From positions 620,001-684,000 of the forward strand of contig JAGMUV010000002.1 in the NCBI GenBank assembly GCA_020744425.1: DNA of 64,000 bases. The letters run 5' to 3'. Below the pieces are notes generated by a model. The model worked only from the letters and a program-made list of their open reading frames with translations. It was not told where the DNA came from and made no database searches. Positions 9,942 through 20,973 of this stretch are shown in pieces. This stretch comes from Dactylonectria macrodidyma (Eukaryota; Ascomycota; Sordariomycetes; Hypocreales; Nectriaceae). Within the stretch, counting starts at the first letter, position 1. Each line of letters starts with the position of its first letter. Made by a program: the position numbers and the translations under genes.

Positions 9942-12714
9942 CTAAAAGTAAAACTGCTGCTGCGGCTGTCCTGGAGGCGGTTGGGCCAGGAAGTCAAAGT
10001 TCAATGAATCCATGCCCGTGTTCCACGGGTCAGGCGATTCTGACAAGTCAGCCGCACCGTTCGTGAAGGTTTGCGGGTGAGAGCACATACCACCCCAGAT
10101 GGACTCGTACAGGTCCATTGGTGCCATGTATTGCGTTGGATCGACGGTGATGGCGCCCATGTTGTCTAGTTGGAGGCTGTTGGTTTGCATCTGCTGACCG
10201 TATGGAATCCTAGGTGGGTTTGTTAGATCGGATGATGCAATCGGCAATCCTGGGTGAGGCACTAACCCGGCGAAATCCTGCAATGTAGCCCCCCCGTTTT
10301 GCATTTCTGCCATGGCTAGAGCAGCATCTTCTCGCGGGTCAGATCCTTGAGGTATGCTGCGGAACTGCCCATTGTTTGGGGTAACAAGTTGGCTTCCATT
10401 TCCAAATGGCAGCATTGGTGTTCTGGTCCCGCTGCCACTAACAGACGAGTCACCTTCCCTCTTCAAGTTGGAGCCTACAACAGAGCCATGGTCGTATATG
10501 TTCTTCAAGGCGGTCAGGGCCCTCCAAAGTGGCCCGGACAACTCAATGTCCTTGTCGGTTGTCATGACATGAGGTTCGGGAGAGCTGACATCCTTGGCGG
10601 CCGTGGCTGAGAGAGCAGCAATCAAATCCCCTTGGAGTTGCCGAACTTCCGGATCCGTCTTGCTTTCCGAGAGAATACCCAGCAGAAGCGCCGATGAGAG
10701 ACCATGGTATGTAAACGCCCAGCTTCGAGTCGGGATGGCCGATAATTGATGCATCGCTAGGAACATTCGGACCGTTTCGGTAAGGTTGTTCTTGCATCGG
10801 TCTGCTAGCGACTTCTTTTGTTCCGGCTCCATTTCGCAGTCCCTCCGCAGCGCCGGACGACAGGCAACCGATATGACAAAGGAGGTATGGAGACGGATGG
10901 CGTAGTGCTGCAGTCTGTCGAGTGCCGTCTTGCAGCTTTCCTTCAATTGGAGCTGGGGGCATGTGCGTGTCCGAAGGGCTTCAACAGTTTCGCAATTATC
11001 CACGATCTGCTCGTAGGAGGTGGTTGACACTACATCGGGCACTAATCGGCGAGATATGATGTCCATGAGGTGATACATGGTTTCCAAGTAGGTCAAGTTT
11101 CCATTCGATGTCGAGCTGACAGGGATTGGGCAGCAGGGGAAGTTGGTCATCGGACACCTAGAAAATGGGGTGAGCAATTGAATTGGCGACAAGCTGTGTG
11201 AGGGGACTCTACCTGTCAAAGGAAAGCGAAGTCAGGGTATCATGCCAAACAACACTCCACCAGAGTCTTCGCCTGATCATCTCCTTTGATTGAGTGTTTG
11301 GCGGGGTACTGTCCCGACTCTCGCTTGGAGTCGGCCTATGCAACCCGAGTGATTGGGCGAGGCGACATGTCAGCCCCATCAAAGCCCAGGAGGCTTCGGC
11401 TTTCATGTCATTGAGCAGAACAAAGCTGGTCAGAAGAAGAGCTTGGATTGAATCGAATGAGGGTCTAAAATGGTGAGTCTGGGGTCAATTGGAGGAGAGC
11501 ATCTCACATACCTGAGTAGGAAATTACCAAGCCGAAGGAAATGAAAGGAGATTTGGATGTATCTTTGGGAGTCTCGGGTGCGGATGTGGTACGGTGATTC
11601 GTGGTATTGAGAGCCTACCGCCAGGACGGCGAAAAGGATGGCAAGCCATGAGGCAGTAACGGGTTTGGTTGACCTGACACCGTTGGTTGCATTGCGAGAG
11701 CGATCTTCAAGGTAGACCATGAGTTTGGACTCGAGGTCATCTACATCCATCACAAATCCCCAGAAGGGCTGCGGTATTTCTTTATAGGCACGGAAGAGTC
11801 TAGAGGGTTAATAATGAGGCAATTGCGAGTGCATTCAGATGATTGAGACTCACTTCATGACCTCTCTATCGGATGGCAGCTCGTTGGATATGTCCTGTGT
11901 CATTATTTGGAGGTGGTGGGCTGACATCAATGGGAACGGAGCCGACGTGTCTAGGCCGAGGATGGACCGCATATCCTGGCGAATATCGCCATTGTCGTTT
12001 TTTGTCATGGGCGACGATTGCTCCCGGAGCAGAGCAGGAATGCTGTTCTGTCCCAGGTAGCGATCTCCAGCTGTCTCGTGTTCATCGATGCTGGCTGTGG
12101 TGTTTTGTCAGTGGTGTGACGCAGGGGCTGGGAGATGAAGCTTACCGATCGTCCGAGGCCAGCTGGTCTGGCGTTCGACCTTGCGGACAACCTCCTGGGG
12201 GTCGGAGAAAGAGTGAGTTCTCTTTCGATTTGACTGGCTCGCCTCAGAGGCCGTAGACGGGTTCTTGGCCGTGGAGGAGCGGTTAGGCTTATACGAGCAT
12301 AGCCGAGGATGTTCACGCTTGACGCAGTTTTCGCAAGGCTGCTTGTTGTCGCACTTGACCTTGCGCTGGCGACACGGCCAGCAAGCGGTACCTGGAGGGA
12401 GAGGGCGCGTTAGAGGAGTAGGTGGAGGAGGAGGAAGTGGTTGTTTAGAGGGAGGAGGCGCATTAGAAGGAGTGGTGGTGGGAGGAGGAGGAGGAGGCGG
12501 AGGAGGCGGAAGAAGAAGCGGAGGGCAGCGGTGACTCGGAAGTGAGGCCGTGACCGTCGTCGTCGTCGTCGTCGACTTGGACGAGCGCGACAGAGGCAAA
12601 GTAGAACGGCATACCATAGCGAACCTTGCGGTGAGAATGAATGATGCGGCTTGCCTCCTCAGGCGTCAGCTCATCAATGGCGACACGCTCTTCAGGACTG
12701 GGGTCGTCGGCCAT
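9942..12714 (-). CDS. Zn2Cys6 binuclear-cluster transcription factor
   Basis: Six exons: 12615-12714, 12146-12391, 11854-12094, 11512-11799, 11213-11464 and 9942-11157, giving 780 residues. The zinc cluster sits right after the first splice junction: C37, C40, C47, C53, C56 and C65 (C-x2-C-x6-C-x5-C-x2-C-x8-C), with basic RQRKVK between cysteines. The middle part has the fungal_trans signature: the splice-joined sequence runs through SWALMGLTCRLAQSLGLHR and then RRRLWWSVVWHD. The C-terminus is Pro/Gln-rich and ends in a glutamine run. Family knowledge: a nuclear DNA-binding regulator recognising CGG-type sites; target genes unknown. The first intron (223 bp) is four times longer than the others (47-55 bp) and carries simple repeats. 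The gene diverges from the RNA-dependent RNA polymerase gene. Confidence 0.92.
12392..12614 (-). repeat. Simple-repeat-filled intron of the Zn2Cys6 gene
   Basis: This first intron has GTATGC at its donor, a CTCTAAC branch site and CCAG at the acceptor. Its body is a run of CCT/TCC and CCA-type trinucleotides (about 12420-12530) and a (CGT/GAC)n tract (about 12555-12575). It separates the first 33 codons from the zinc cluster, so splicing here is essential for DNA binding. Confidence 0.75.
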
Positions 12715-13746
12715 GATTAAGATCGGGCAAAGCGGGTGCGTGGCTCCAGATAGTAGCCACACAGCGATGGCGGGCGTAACAGACCTCACGGAGTGGGAGC
12801 GGAGATGCTTTGGCTGCAAGTGTAAGCTTGATGAGACGAGGGATCACAAATGCCGAACTCCGAACATCTCCATACAGCGGCGAGGGGAAAAGACGGGCGG
12901 ACGGTGATGGCGGGGCTGCTCGGCTTTCATCAAAGAGGTGTCGTCGGTGAGTTTTGGTTGGTTGTTCTGGAATATTTTAGGTGGAGATGGTCAGGTGCCG
13001 GATTCGGATTAATAATACGCCGATTCTTCCCCATCTGGCATACTCAGCAGCCTTCAGTGATGGATGCATGGATGAATGGGTAGCGGTTTGGCAAGGTGCA
13101 TGCCGGTGCGTGCATCTCCGGCAAGCTCAACGCCAACCATCCAACGGCTCATCCAATTATGGTGGAAGTTATTATAGCTCCGGCACAGTACCTTAGCTGA
13201 CTACCTATCGTCATTCACTAAACCGCAAACGTTGAGCTTCGTTGTGCATCACTAGTAAAAGCTGTAGCCATCTGCTCACCAAGGGTCTGACAGCTGGCAA
13301 ACGTAAACAGACAAAATGGATTCTCATCCGGTCTCGTTCAAGCAGGGGAGCCACCTGAGCCACGCCAATGCAGGCGCGCCTCACGTGCATCATTTTGTTT
13401 GAGGTGCTACACGAGAGCTGAGAGGATTCACTGTCACTCGAAGAGCGTGCTGCAGTACAGTGCAGCACAGCACACTGCGTCTGTCTATCTCGCCATCGAC
13501 ACTCCAATTTGCTCTCCCTCGTGTTCCTCCATCTCCTCCATCTGCTCATCCGCCGATTGTTTTGGACGTGCCACCAGCCATCTGGCGTCACGTTCTGCTT
13601 GACTCTGAGCGAGGGGTAGTATCTTCAGCCTCCCTCAGCTTCCTTTTTGGTCTTGCTTCAGCACCTCAATTGTCACGATACCCAAGCTATCTTGCTAGTC
13701 TACGTCTTGTGCTGCCATTGGTGCGATTCGCTGACCTATCCTCGCC
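12715..13746. promoter_or_regulatory. Divergent promoter region, Zn2Cys6 factor / RdRP
   Basis: A 1.0-kb region between two genes read outward. It contains pyrimidine-rich CT stretches upstream of the polymerase ATG (about 13500-13560). No coding frame is supported. Any shared control is inference from layout only. Confidence 0.45.
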
Positions 13747-16700
13747 ATGGCAGCAATCCCACCCGCATCCAAGAGGCAGCAGGGGCGGGAGGAGCTTCAC
13801 CGCACAATCAAGTCGTTGAGTCTGGACTTCCAGCTGCATCTCCAGGTGCCCGACTCCACCATATCCCCTAGCAAGCGTCAGCAGCAGCGTCGCACCAGCG
13901 AACAGGAACGAGTCGATGCCATATACAGCCGCGCTCAGTATCTCTATTACAAGGACCCCAGGCACTTGTCTACCAGCATTGGCCGCTTTCGACAACAGGC
14001 AGATCAACTAATTAGAGATTGGACGGCCAGCAAACGTGATGCCAATCCCGACGCCGCCCCGACAAGTTCATCTCTCGACCCACTTCGCGCCCGTCCAAGC
14101 CTTGAGGAACGGGCTGTTCTTCAGACACTTCTCCTCGACCTGCTCAAGAATGTCAATTCGCTTCCTCCGACCCGGGCTAAGCGACAGTCCCCCGAGTTCT
14201 CGGACCGGGATTCCGGCCCGAAACGCCCCAAGCCCCATTCATTCGCGGCTGTAGACAGCCTTGATGATATCCCAGTCCGATCTAGGACCTCGATTGGCAC
14301 ATCATCGACGACGCCGTCTTTCCAGTCCAGGTCGTCGTCTTTCCTCAGTCGAACTACAGAATCCTCTTCAAGACTCTCTTTTGCATCCAGTGTGTTTTCC
14401 ACCGCTACTGGAGGGGCTTCTAGCAGCCAAACAACAATTGAGTCTGTCCGTCCGCCCAAAGTTGCCCTGGTCTCGTCTCCTACATCTGAGCATCGCCATG
14501 AACCGCTTGACGACCCCCTTTGTCACAATGACTCTCAACCTTCAGATCCTAAGACACCCTCCCCAATTCGACACCAGCACCATGATAGCCACCACACCCA
14601 TTCATCACAACTTGGCAGTGCTATCTCGGCATACTCCAGTGTGCCAGACATAGTAGATACGCACACTCCGATTGTTGATGCCAGATTTACGAAGAAGACG
14701 ACATCATTGCCTACTCTGGCAAATCGACTATCACACATTTGGCGTAAGTTGTCATTCCTCCACCCATCACTCATCTCTTTCTAAAGTCAAAGCAGCAAGG
14801 TTCCCTGTCCCTGGGCTAAACGAGGCTCCGTTCATCATTCTCTGGGAACTAACAAGAGCTGCGATTCATTGCAATGTTGACTTGAGTGAGTGGGATCTGG
14901 AGTACGAGCCCGGTGATACTTGGCATGATCAGACCAAATTTAGAGGGAAGATGGCCGTCCATCGTCTGTTTGTGGGCAAAGGCCTCCCCCCTCCGTGTGA
15001 CGCGAATTCTTGGGCAGCAGGCTTGACTACCTTTAACGCAGCCGACAAGACCGTCACACTTTCTGTTGAGTTGATGTTTAATACGGAAGACTCGGGGCCC
15101 TTGTTCCAGCTCAAGCTTCAGCCACCCAGACTGGAGCTTGGTCATCGGTTGAGCCGTCGTTTCGGGGGTGATCGTTTCATGGAAGTGACCCTCCCAACGC
15201 CAAACGGCAAGGACTCGCCTTCCTTTGTCAGGCAGAATGCCGACGGCCCAGAACAAATCATCAACTGGCTAACTGGAAAACTTCACTACTTTGTGGGCCG
15301 CTCTTGGGCGCCGTTCTATACCCGTGAAATGAAGAAGAAGGTCAAAGACACTCAAGACCATCAAGACTCCAAGAAGACTCGGATCCTCGTTCAACAGCGT
15401 GTTCAATTCTTCGCTGTTGACGGAATCAGCTTTCAGATGCCTCGATCTCAGTTTCCGCCACCGAACGAAGCATCGGATTTGTCAACTCGGACAAAGATGA
15501 GGCGTTATGACCTTTTGAGCTGGGCTGTGAACATTAACCATAATGTGCATCAGCCTGTAACCAAGTTATTTTCCCGCCTTGCACTCAGTGAGTTTCTCCC
15601 ACCTTTAAGACTCCTCTATGTACTAACTGTCCGGGTCAGGCCTCAGCAGGACTTGCCCGACGATTGCTCTGGAGCCTCACCAAATTCTCAACCGGGAAGT
15701 CGACCTTGGTACAAAAGAAGTTATGAATGATGGCATCGGACGGATGTCTCGCAGTGTCGCTCGCAAAGTTGCTGCGAAACTTGGTCTTTCCGAAATTCCG
15801 TGTTGCTATCAAGCTCGATTTGGAAGTGCAAAGGGTATTTGGCTTGTGGATGTGGCCGACGACGGACTCGATGACAATGATTGGATTGAAACGTATCCAT
15901 CGCAGCGGAAATGGAAGTGCGACTTCAAGGACGTACATCACCGAACATTCGAAGTCCGTAATTGGCCCAGGGAGTTGAGATCAGCATCTCTCAATCAACA
16001 GTTCATTCCGGTGCTCGAGGCGCAGTCTCGTCGGCCCGGCGACATGCGAAAAGCTGTTGCGAATCACCTGGTTAATGGCTTACGAATGGAACTGGATGGA
16101 CAAATTGCCGCCTTGGATCACCCTACTTTACTTCGTGCCTGGATCAAACGGACTGGCTTTTCGTCAGTTGGTGGCCTGTCCCAAGTACACACGCCTTTCC
16201 TTGCAGGGCTGCCTGAACGAGATGAAGACATTATCGCTTTTCTTCTTGATTCTGGGTTCGATACGAGCAAGAACGAGTATCTCAAAGACCTAGTGTGGGA
16301 GATGCGAAAGAGACAGACTGAACAACTCAAAGTGAAAATGAACATCACGATCCCCCGGTCAACGTATGCCTACATGGTCGTTGACTTTACTGGGACACTG
16401 GAGGAGGGTGAAGTCCAGCTCGCTTTTTCATCCAAATTTCAAGTTGGTGAAGAATCCGATACACTTTTGGATGGCATTGATGTGCTCGTTGCCAGAGCAC
16501 CTGCCCATTTTGTGAGCGATGTTCAGAAAGTCAAAGCAGTCTTCAAACCAGGTCTGAAGAGATTGAAGGACGTCATTGTATTCTCTTCTAAAGGAGACGC
16601 TCCCCTTGCTGACTTACTATCCGGAGGTGACTACGATGGTGATCAAGCATGGGTTTGCTGGGACCCTGAGATTGTTCAGAACTTTACCAACTCACCAGAG

Positions 16701-17759
16701 CCTCCCAAGCCTGACCTGATCAAGCAAGGATATCTTCGAAGGCAGAACCGCACCTTTCAGTCTATTGCGGATACGAGTGTGGACAAGGAGCAGGCATGCA
16801 CAACATTTTTACATCAGGGCCTTTCTTTCAGCATGGAGCCGTCTCTTTTGGGACTTTGTACCTCTTTCAAAGAACGATTGTGCTATTATGAGAACAGCGT
16901 CACCAGCGAACGCGCAGTTGCCCTGAGCACTTTGGTCGGACTTCTTGTGGACCAAAGTAAACAAGGAACGCTCTTTGGTGACGACGATTTCACTCGGCTT
17001 AAGAGTGATATGAAGATGCGAGCTAAAGAACCCCAGTATCTCAATGAACGAGGCTCGCGCTACGTTAACAAGGATGGTTCGATCCACATACTGGATTACC
17101 TCAGGTTTCAAGTGGCGGATGTGATTGTCAATGAGGCGTTGACGAAATTTTCCCAAGTTATTAAACAAAAAGGTGACAACAACAAATGGGACACGGATTT
17201 AACAGGCTTGTTCAACGAGTATGAGGAATACAGCAAAGGATCGAGGACCTACGAGAAACTGCTTACACATCTCCGCACGGAGACCAAGGCTTTGGAAGCC
17301 AAATGGAAGGTCACCATGAAACCCAGCGAAGGAGACTTCAACACCAAGCTCAAAGCAATGTTCGAGGAATGGGTCTCAATTCAACCACCGCCAGACCTAA
17401 TGCGATCCAAGACCGTTTTGGGACTGCTTGATCTCTGGAATGGGGACCCTGCGATGAGTACATGGACCCTGCTCAAGGCATCCGCCATGTTCAAGTTGTG
17501 CTGCCACACCGGACATAGTATGGTATGGCGTCTTGCGGGCCAGCAACTCGCCCGGATCAAAGCGACAGCTTCTCGTGGGCGTGGAGACGTGAGCGCGGTG
17601 GCTGTCACGGCGCAAATGTGGAACGTCCTAAGACCTGATGGCAAGCGGATCACAGCTCTCGCTGCTCGACGTGACGGCGTTGAGGACAATGGAAGCCTTG
17701 CCGCCATCGAGGATATATCCGAGTTTGATGAATATGGAACTCAACTCGATGATACCTAG
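13747..17759 (+). CDS. RNA-dependent RNA polymerase, RNA-silencing type (QDE-1/SAD-1/RRP-3 family)
   Basis: Three exons: 13747-14743, 14787-15587 and 15640-17759, giving 1305 residues. The catalytic double-psi barrel motif DYDGD is present (D930, D932, D934) in a SGGDYDGDQAW context, as in QDE-1. The second splice joins LALS to LSRTCPTIALEP, followed by the NDGIGRMSR segment typical of eukaryotic RdRPs. The N-terminal ~300 residues are Ser-rich and low in structure. No polymerase domain of a virus is implied; this is the cellular family that makes dsRNA or aberrant RNA templates for Dicer in quelling or meiotic silencing. I cannot assign it among the fungal paralogues. The first intron (43 bp) has three in-frame AG acceptors (14786, 14792, 14795), so the exact junction is uncertain by a few residues. 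Confidence 0.93.
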
Positions 17760-18349
17760 GCGGTGTTAACTCTGGAAGCAAAGGCTATTGGAAACGGTGC
17801 CACGATTAGACGGCGAGAGTGGGCTACAGTGAAGGAAGGACTGACCCGGCGTTTGGGCAAAACTTGAGATGACCAATAATCTTTTTGGCATTGCGGATTA
17901 CGACTTGCTTGACTGGATAGGTCCGACCCGACCTTGGAACTACGACGTTGGCTGCTAGTCGTTGGTTTATTTGATAATGATGCGATGTGTTTGATACCCT
18001 GGGTGCTTTAGACATTGAGAGGTCGGGTTAGAGACAGCTAGACTAGACGTCGAGGCTCGGACAAAGACCTGTTTTCGCATTACACTGTTTGCATTTTACG
18101 CGACGATGGAATTTCTACGTCCTACCAGATGGCTTGTTGAAGCAAAGAGAACGTGGCTATTTTGTGGTCTTTCCCTAGGGCTATGTGAATAGACAGTTCA
18201 CATTCGAGATTTTATACCATTGGTCCTGGACTAACGCAAAAATGTAGCTGCTCGCATAACCGATACGATTCCCGACCGTTGCACCTGACTTTATCTCAAG
18301 AAATGTAGCAGAACGGAGAAACGACTGGACTATTTCATTGACAAGTCCG
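17760..18349. other. Convergent 3' region of RdRP and methyltransferase
   Basis: A 0.6-kb spacer holding two 3' flanks. No coding frame or repeat of note. Confidence 0.5.
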
Positions 18350-19456
18350 CTACGATGAGTCAGACGGCAGCGGTTTCCGGCCATACACGATGGTACTACG
18401 CAAGTTAGCACGAACTTGAACTTGGGGTTACATGGAACGCAGAACTCACGTTTGGCACCAAGCCATGTTGGACTTTTTCCGCATCTCACGGCGAAACTCG
18501 GCAATCAGCACCAGGACCTCGTCGCGATCCCAACCCAGGATCTGGGTCAGGAGGAAGATGCCGAAGCCCTCGACGCTCTCGTCGAGGGCGAGCTGGAAGA
18601 GCAGGCCGGCCTGGCGCAGCTTGGGGTCCTGGGGCCAGCCGTGCATGGGCGCCTTGATCTTCACCTCGACGACGTCGACGAAGCCCGCGGCGATCATGTT
18701 GTCGCGCATGGTGTGCCCGCAGCTCACAGCAAACGACCGGCCCATGGCATCACCGCCCCGGTAGAAGAGCTCCGCCCAGCGGTTGAAGACGTGGTCGGCC
18801 GGGAAGGCGACGTGGTCCGATTGCAGCTTGACGTCCATCTCGAGGTCTTGGATCCAGCCGCCGGGCTTGAGGTGGCGGTAGGCCTTCTTGTACAGGTCCT
18901 GCCAGTCTGGGATGCTGCCGTACAGGGCGCGCAGGTGCACGAAGTCGAAGTGCTCGGCGGGCCAGGTCCAGTCCAGCAGGCAGTCGTCGATGACGAACTC
19001 GACGTTAGGCGGCACCCAGGCCGGTTGGATGGGGCTTAAGTCGGTGCCGATGACGGACGTCGAGGGGAACTGGTCGCCAAAGTCCATGGCCCAGATGCCG
19101 GTGCCGGTTCCGATATCTAGAACGCGGTCGAGGTTATTGGGAATCGGCGCCAGGTACAGCTTGTCTTCGAGCATCATGAGCGTCGCGTTGTGAATCATGT
19201 CGAGCCCGTCATTCTGCTGATCGTCGTTGGGCGCCCAGTACTCGGTCGTCTTGATGTTCTCGTACGTGCGGCCGTGCAGCCGCCGGTAGTCAAGGATACT
19301 CTCTGAGATGGACGCCGTCGACTCGGCCACGCCGTCTCCGCCGCCGAAAGCCGAGTCGCCGTCTGTGTCGTCGTCCATGTCATCCGGGGGCGGGGAGGAT
19401 CCGGGCCGGTCTGACGGCGTCTTGGGCGACTTGCCGGGCGAGTTGTAGTCGGCCAT
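18350..19456 (-). CDS. LaeA-like SAM-dependent methyltransferase
   Basis: Two exons: 18450-19456 and 18350-18395, giving 350 residues. The unspliced frame stops after MAWCQT. Removing the 54-bp intron (GTGAG, GCTAAC, GTAG) adds a short tail with VYGRKP, the ending usual in this family, which strongly supports the model. The SAM-binding motif I is at residues 112-121 (VLDIGTGTGIW), followed by a GTDLSPIQP segment and the VHLR and HLKPGGW motifs seen in LaeA-like proteins. The N-terminal ~45 residues are acidic and Pro/Ser-rich. The family includes LaeA, a nuclear regulator of secondary metabolism, but many paralogues of unknown function exist; this protein is best called LaeA-like. The ATG at 19468 would add only four residues. 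Confidence 0.9.
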
Positions 19457-20973
19457 GATGTAGAGCACAAAGGCCGAGATGGTGTCAAGACGCTATGAAA
19501 TGCAAGCTGCAGACACCAGACGGCAGATGAGAAGAGGGGGGGAGCCATTTTCTCCCACAGCTCCAAGTCCGTCCTGTCTGAAGCAGCGTAGGACAAAGGC
19601 TGAGATTGCCAAGGGTTTATTGCCGATGGCCCTTGCTTTTTTTCTTATTCAAGCCACTCGGTCTGGTAGTTTTGCTGCAGCTAGAGAATGCGGCCCCTGT
19701 CAGAGAGAATATGAGTGGCCATTGATTGCTCCGTTGTCTCGTGGGGAGGGAAGCGGCATGATGTGACGGGACGGGTATGCAGGGATGCATGTCCGTGGTG
19801 ATGTGGGGAGGAGAGTGAGAGAGGGAGGATATGGACAAGTTCACTCAAAGCGCTCTTCCAGTTTCAAGTCTCGGTATCTGTCCAGGCATGATCAGTTGCG
19901 TTGATGTCTCATACCATAATTCGGACTCCATGATATTTTGACAGATGGTGTCAAACTCATGTGAGTGGGCTGACAGCGCGGGCCGTTCCGCACTAGGAGC
20001 CAACGGTTTTGCGGGGTTGATGGCGCTATCGCCGGATCGACTCGTAGCCTCTTGGCTAGGTAGATATGAATCAAGGTACTCCTCGGATGATTTGGCATCT
20101 TGAAAAGGATGATGTACCTCTTATGTGGGTTTCTATGACTTAAGTTCGACATCCTATGCTCTCTTGAATATGGGCCAATACGGGCCTGACTGAACGAGAT
20201 GTCTAGGATTAGACGATGCCGATGTATTGACACCATCCTTCAGACCAAGCCAACCCCTCTGGTTCCCAATTCTCACCTGCATCAGAACCCAACACCCATA
20301 TTAGCCTGACACCGGGTTATACCCGCGACCAACAGCAACCCGTCCAAGCCGACATGCGAAGCGAAGGTATCTACGTATAAAATACTCCCACCCCCATGCC
20401 CATCTACCACGGTGTCTATGAATAGGACAGAGAGCCGGTCATGACCCATATATTTTTTTTCTATTCTTGTTCTTCTTCGACCTCTTTGCGTCGTCACCGC
20501 GCTGACGTTAGGCCCTGATTCCGATCACCCCACCGGGAAGCCGTCTCTCCACATCGGCTAGGAGGTGACGCGGTTTCAGCTACAGCCCCAAAATATTTTG
20601 AAGCTGGTTCGATTCGATATGAAACATTTGTTAGTCCCGAGCGGTGTATTTTTGTAGAGTCTCGGAGGAGTGGCATGTCTCGGACGACAGTTTTGGAAGT
20701 GTATACACATGTTGTGTACCTTCGACATCGCTCGCACACGATGAGATGGAAAAAGGGAAAATGGGATGATATAAGTGAAATATTGGAGTAATCCGTCATG
20801 TAATGTACAGAATGTGACACAATGAAAACTTCGCGATGAGACTAGTCCGCCCCAATACGAGTAAAACGCCAGTCGCCTTGCCCATCATTTCCCCTCCCAG
20901 GTATCAACGCCATGCATGAGATGAATGAATACAAGTTATTTCTTTTTCTTTTCCTTTTCTTTTCTTCTTCTTT
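19457..20973. other. Intergenic, no gene recognised
   Basis: A 1.5-kb region with the methyltransferase promoter on its left and the 3' flank of the sulfotransferase gene on its right, where a T-rich CTTTTC run (about 20938-20975) lies just beyond the stop. A GGTTCGATTC box near 20607 resembles a tRNA B-box, but no cloverleaf surrounds it. Confidence 0.5.

Noticed and set aside
18181..18504. A 107-codon minus-strand frame at the methyltransferase 3' end
   Set aside because: Overlaps the spliced end of the methyltransferase in another frame; the spliced model gives the family VYGRKP motif.
20600..20625. GGTTCGATTC resembling a tRNA B-box
   Set aside because: No acceptor or anticodon stems and no A-box at the right distance.
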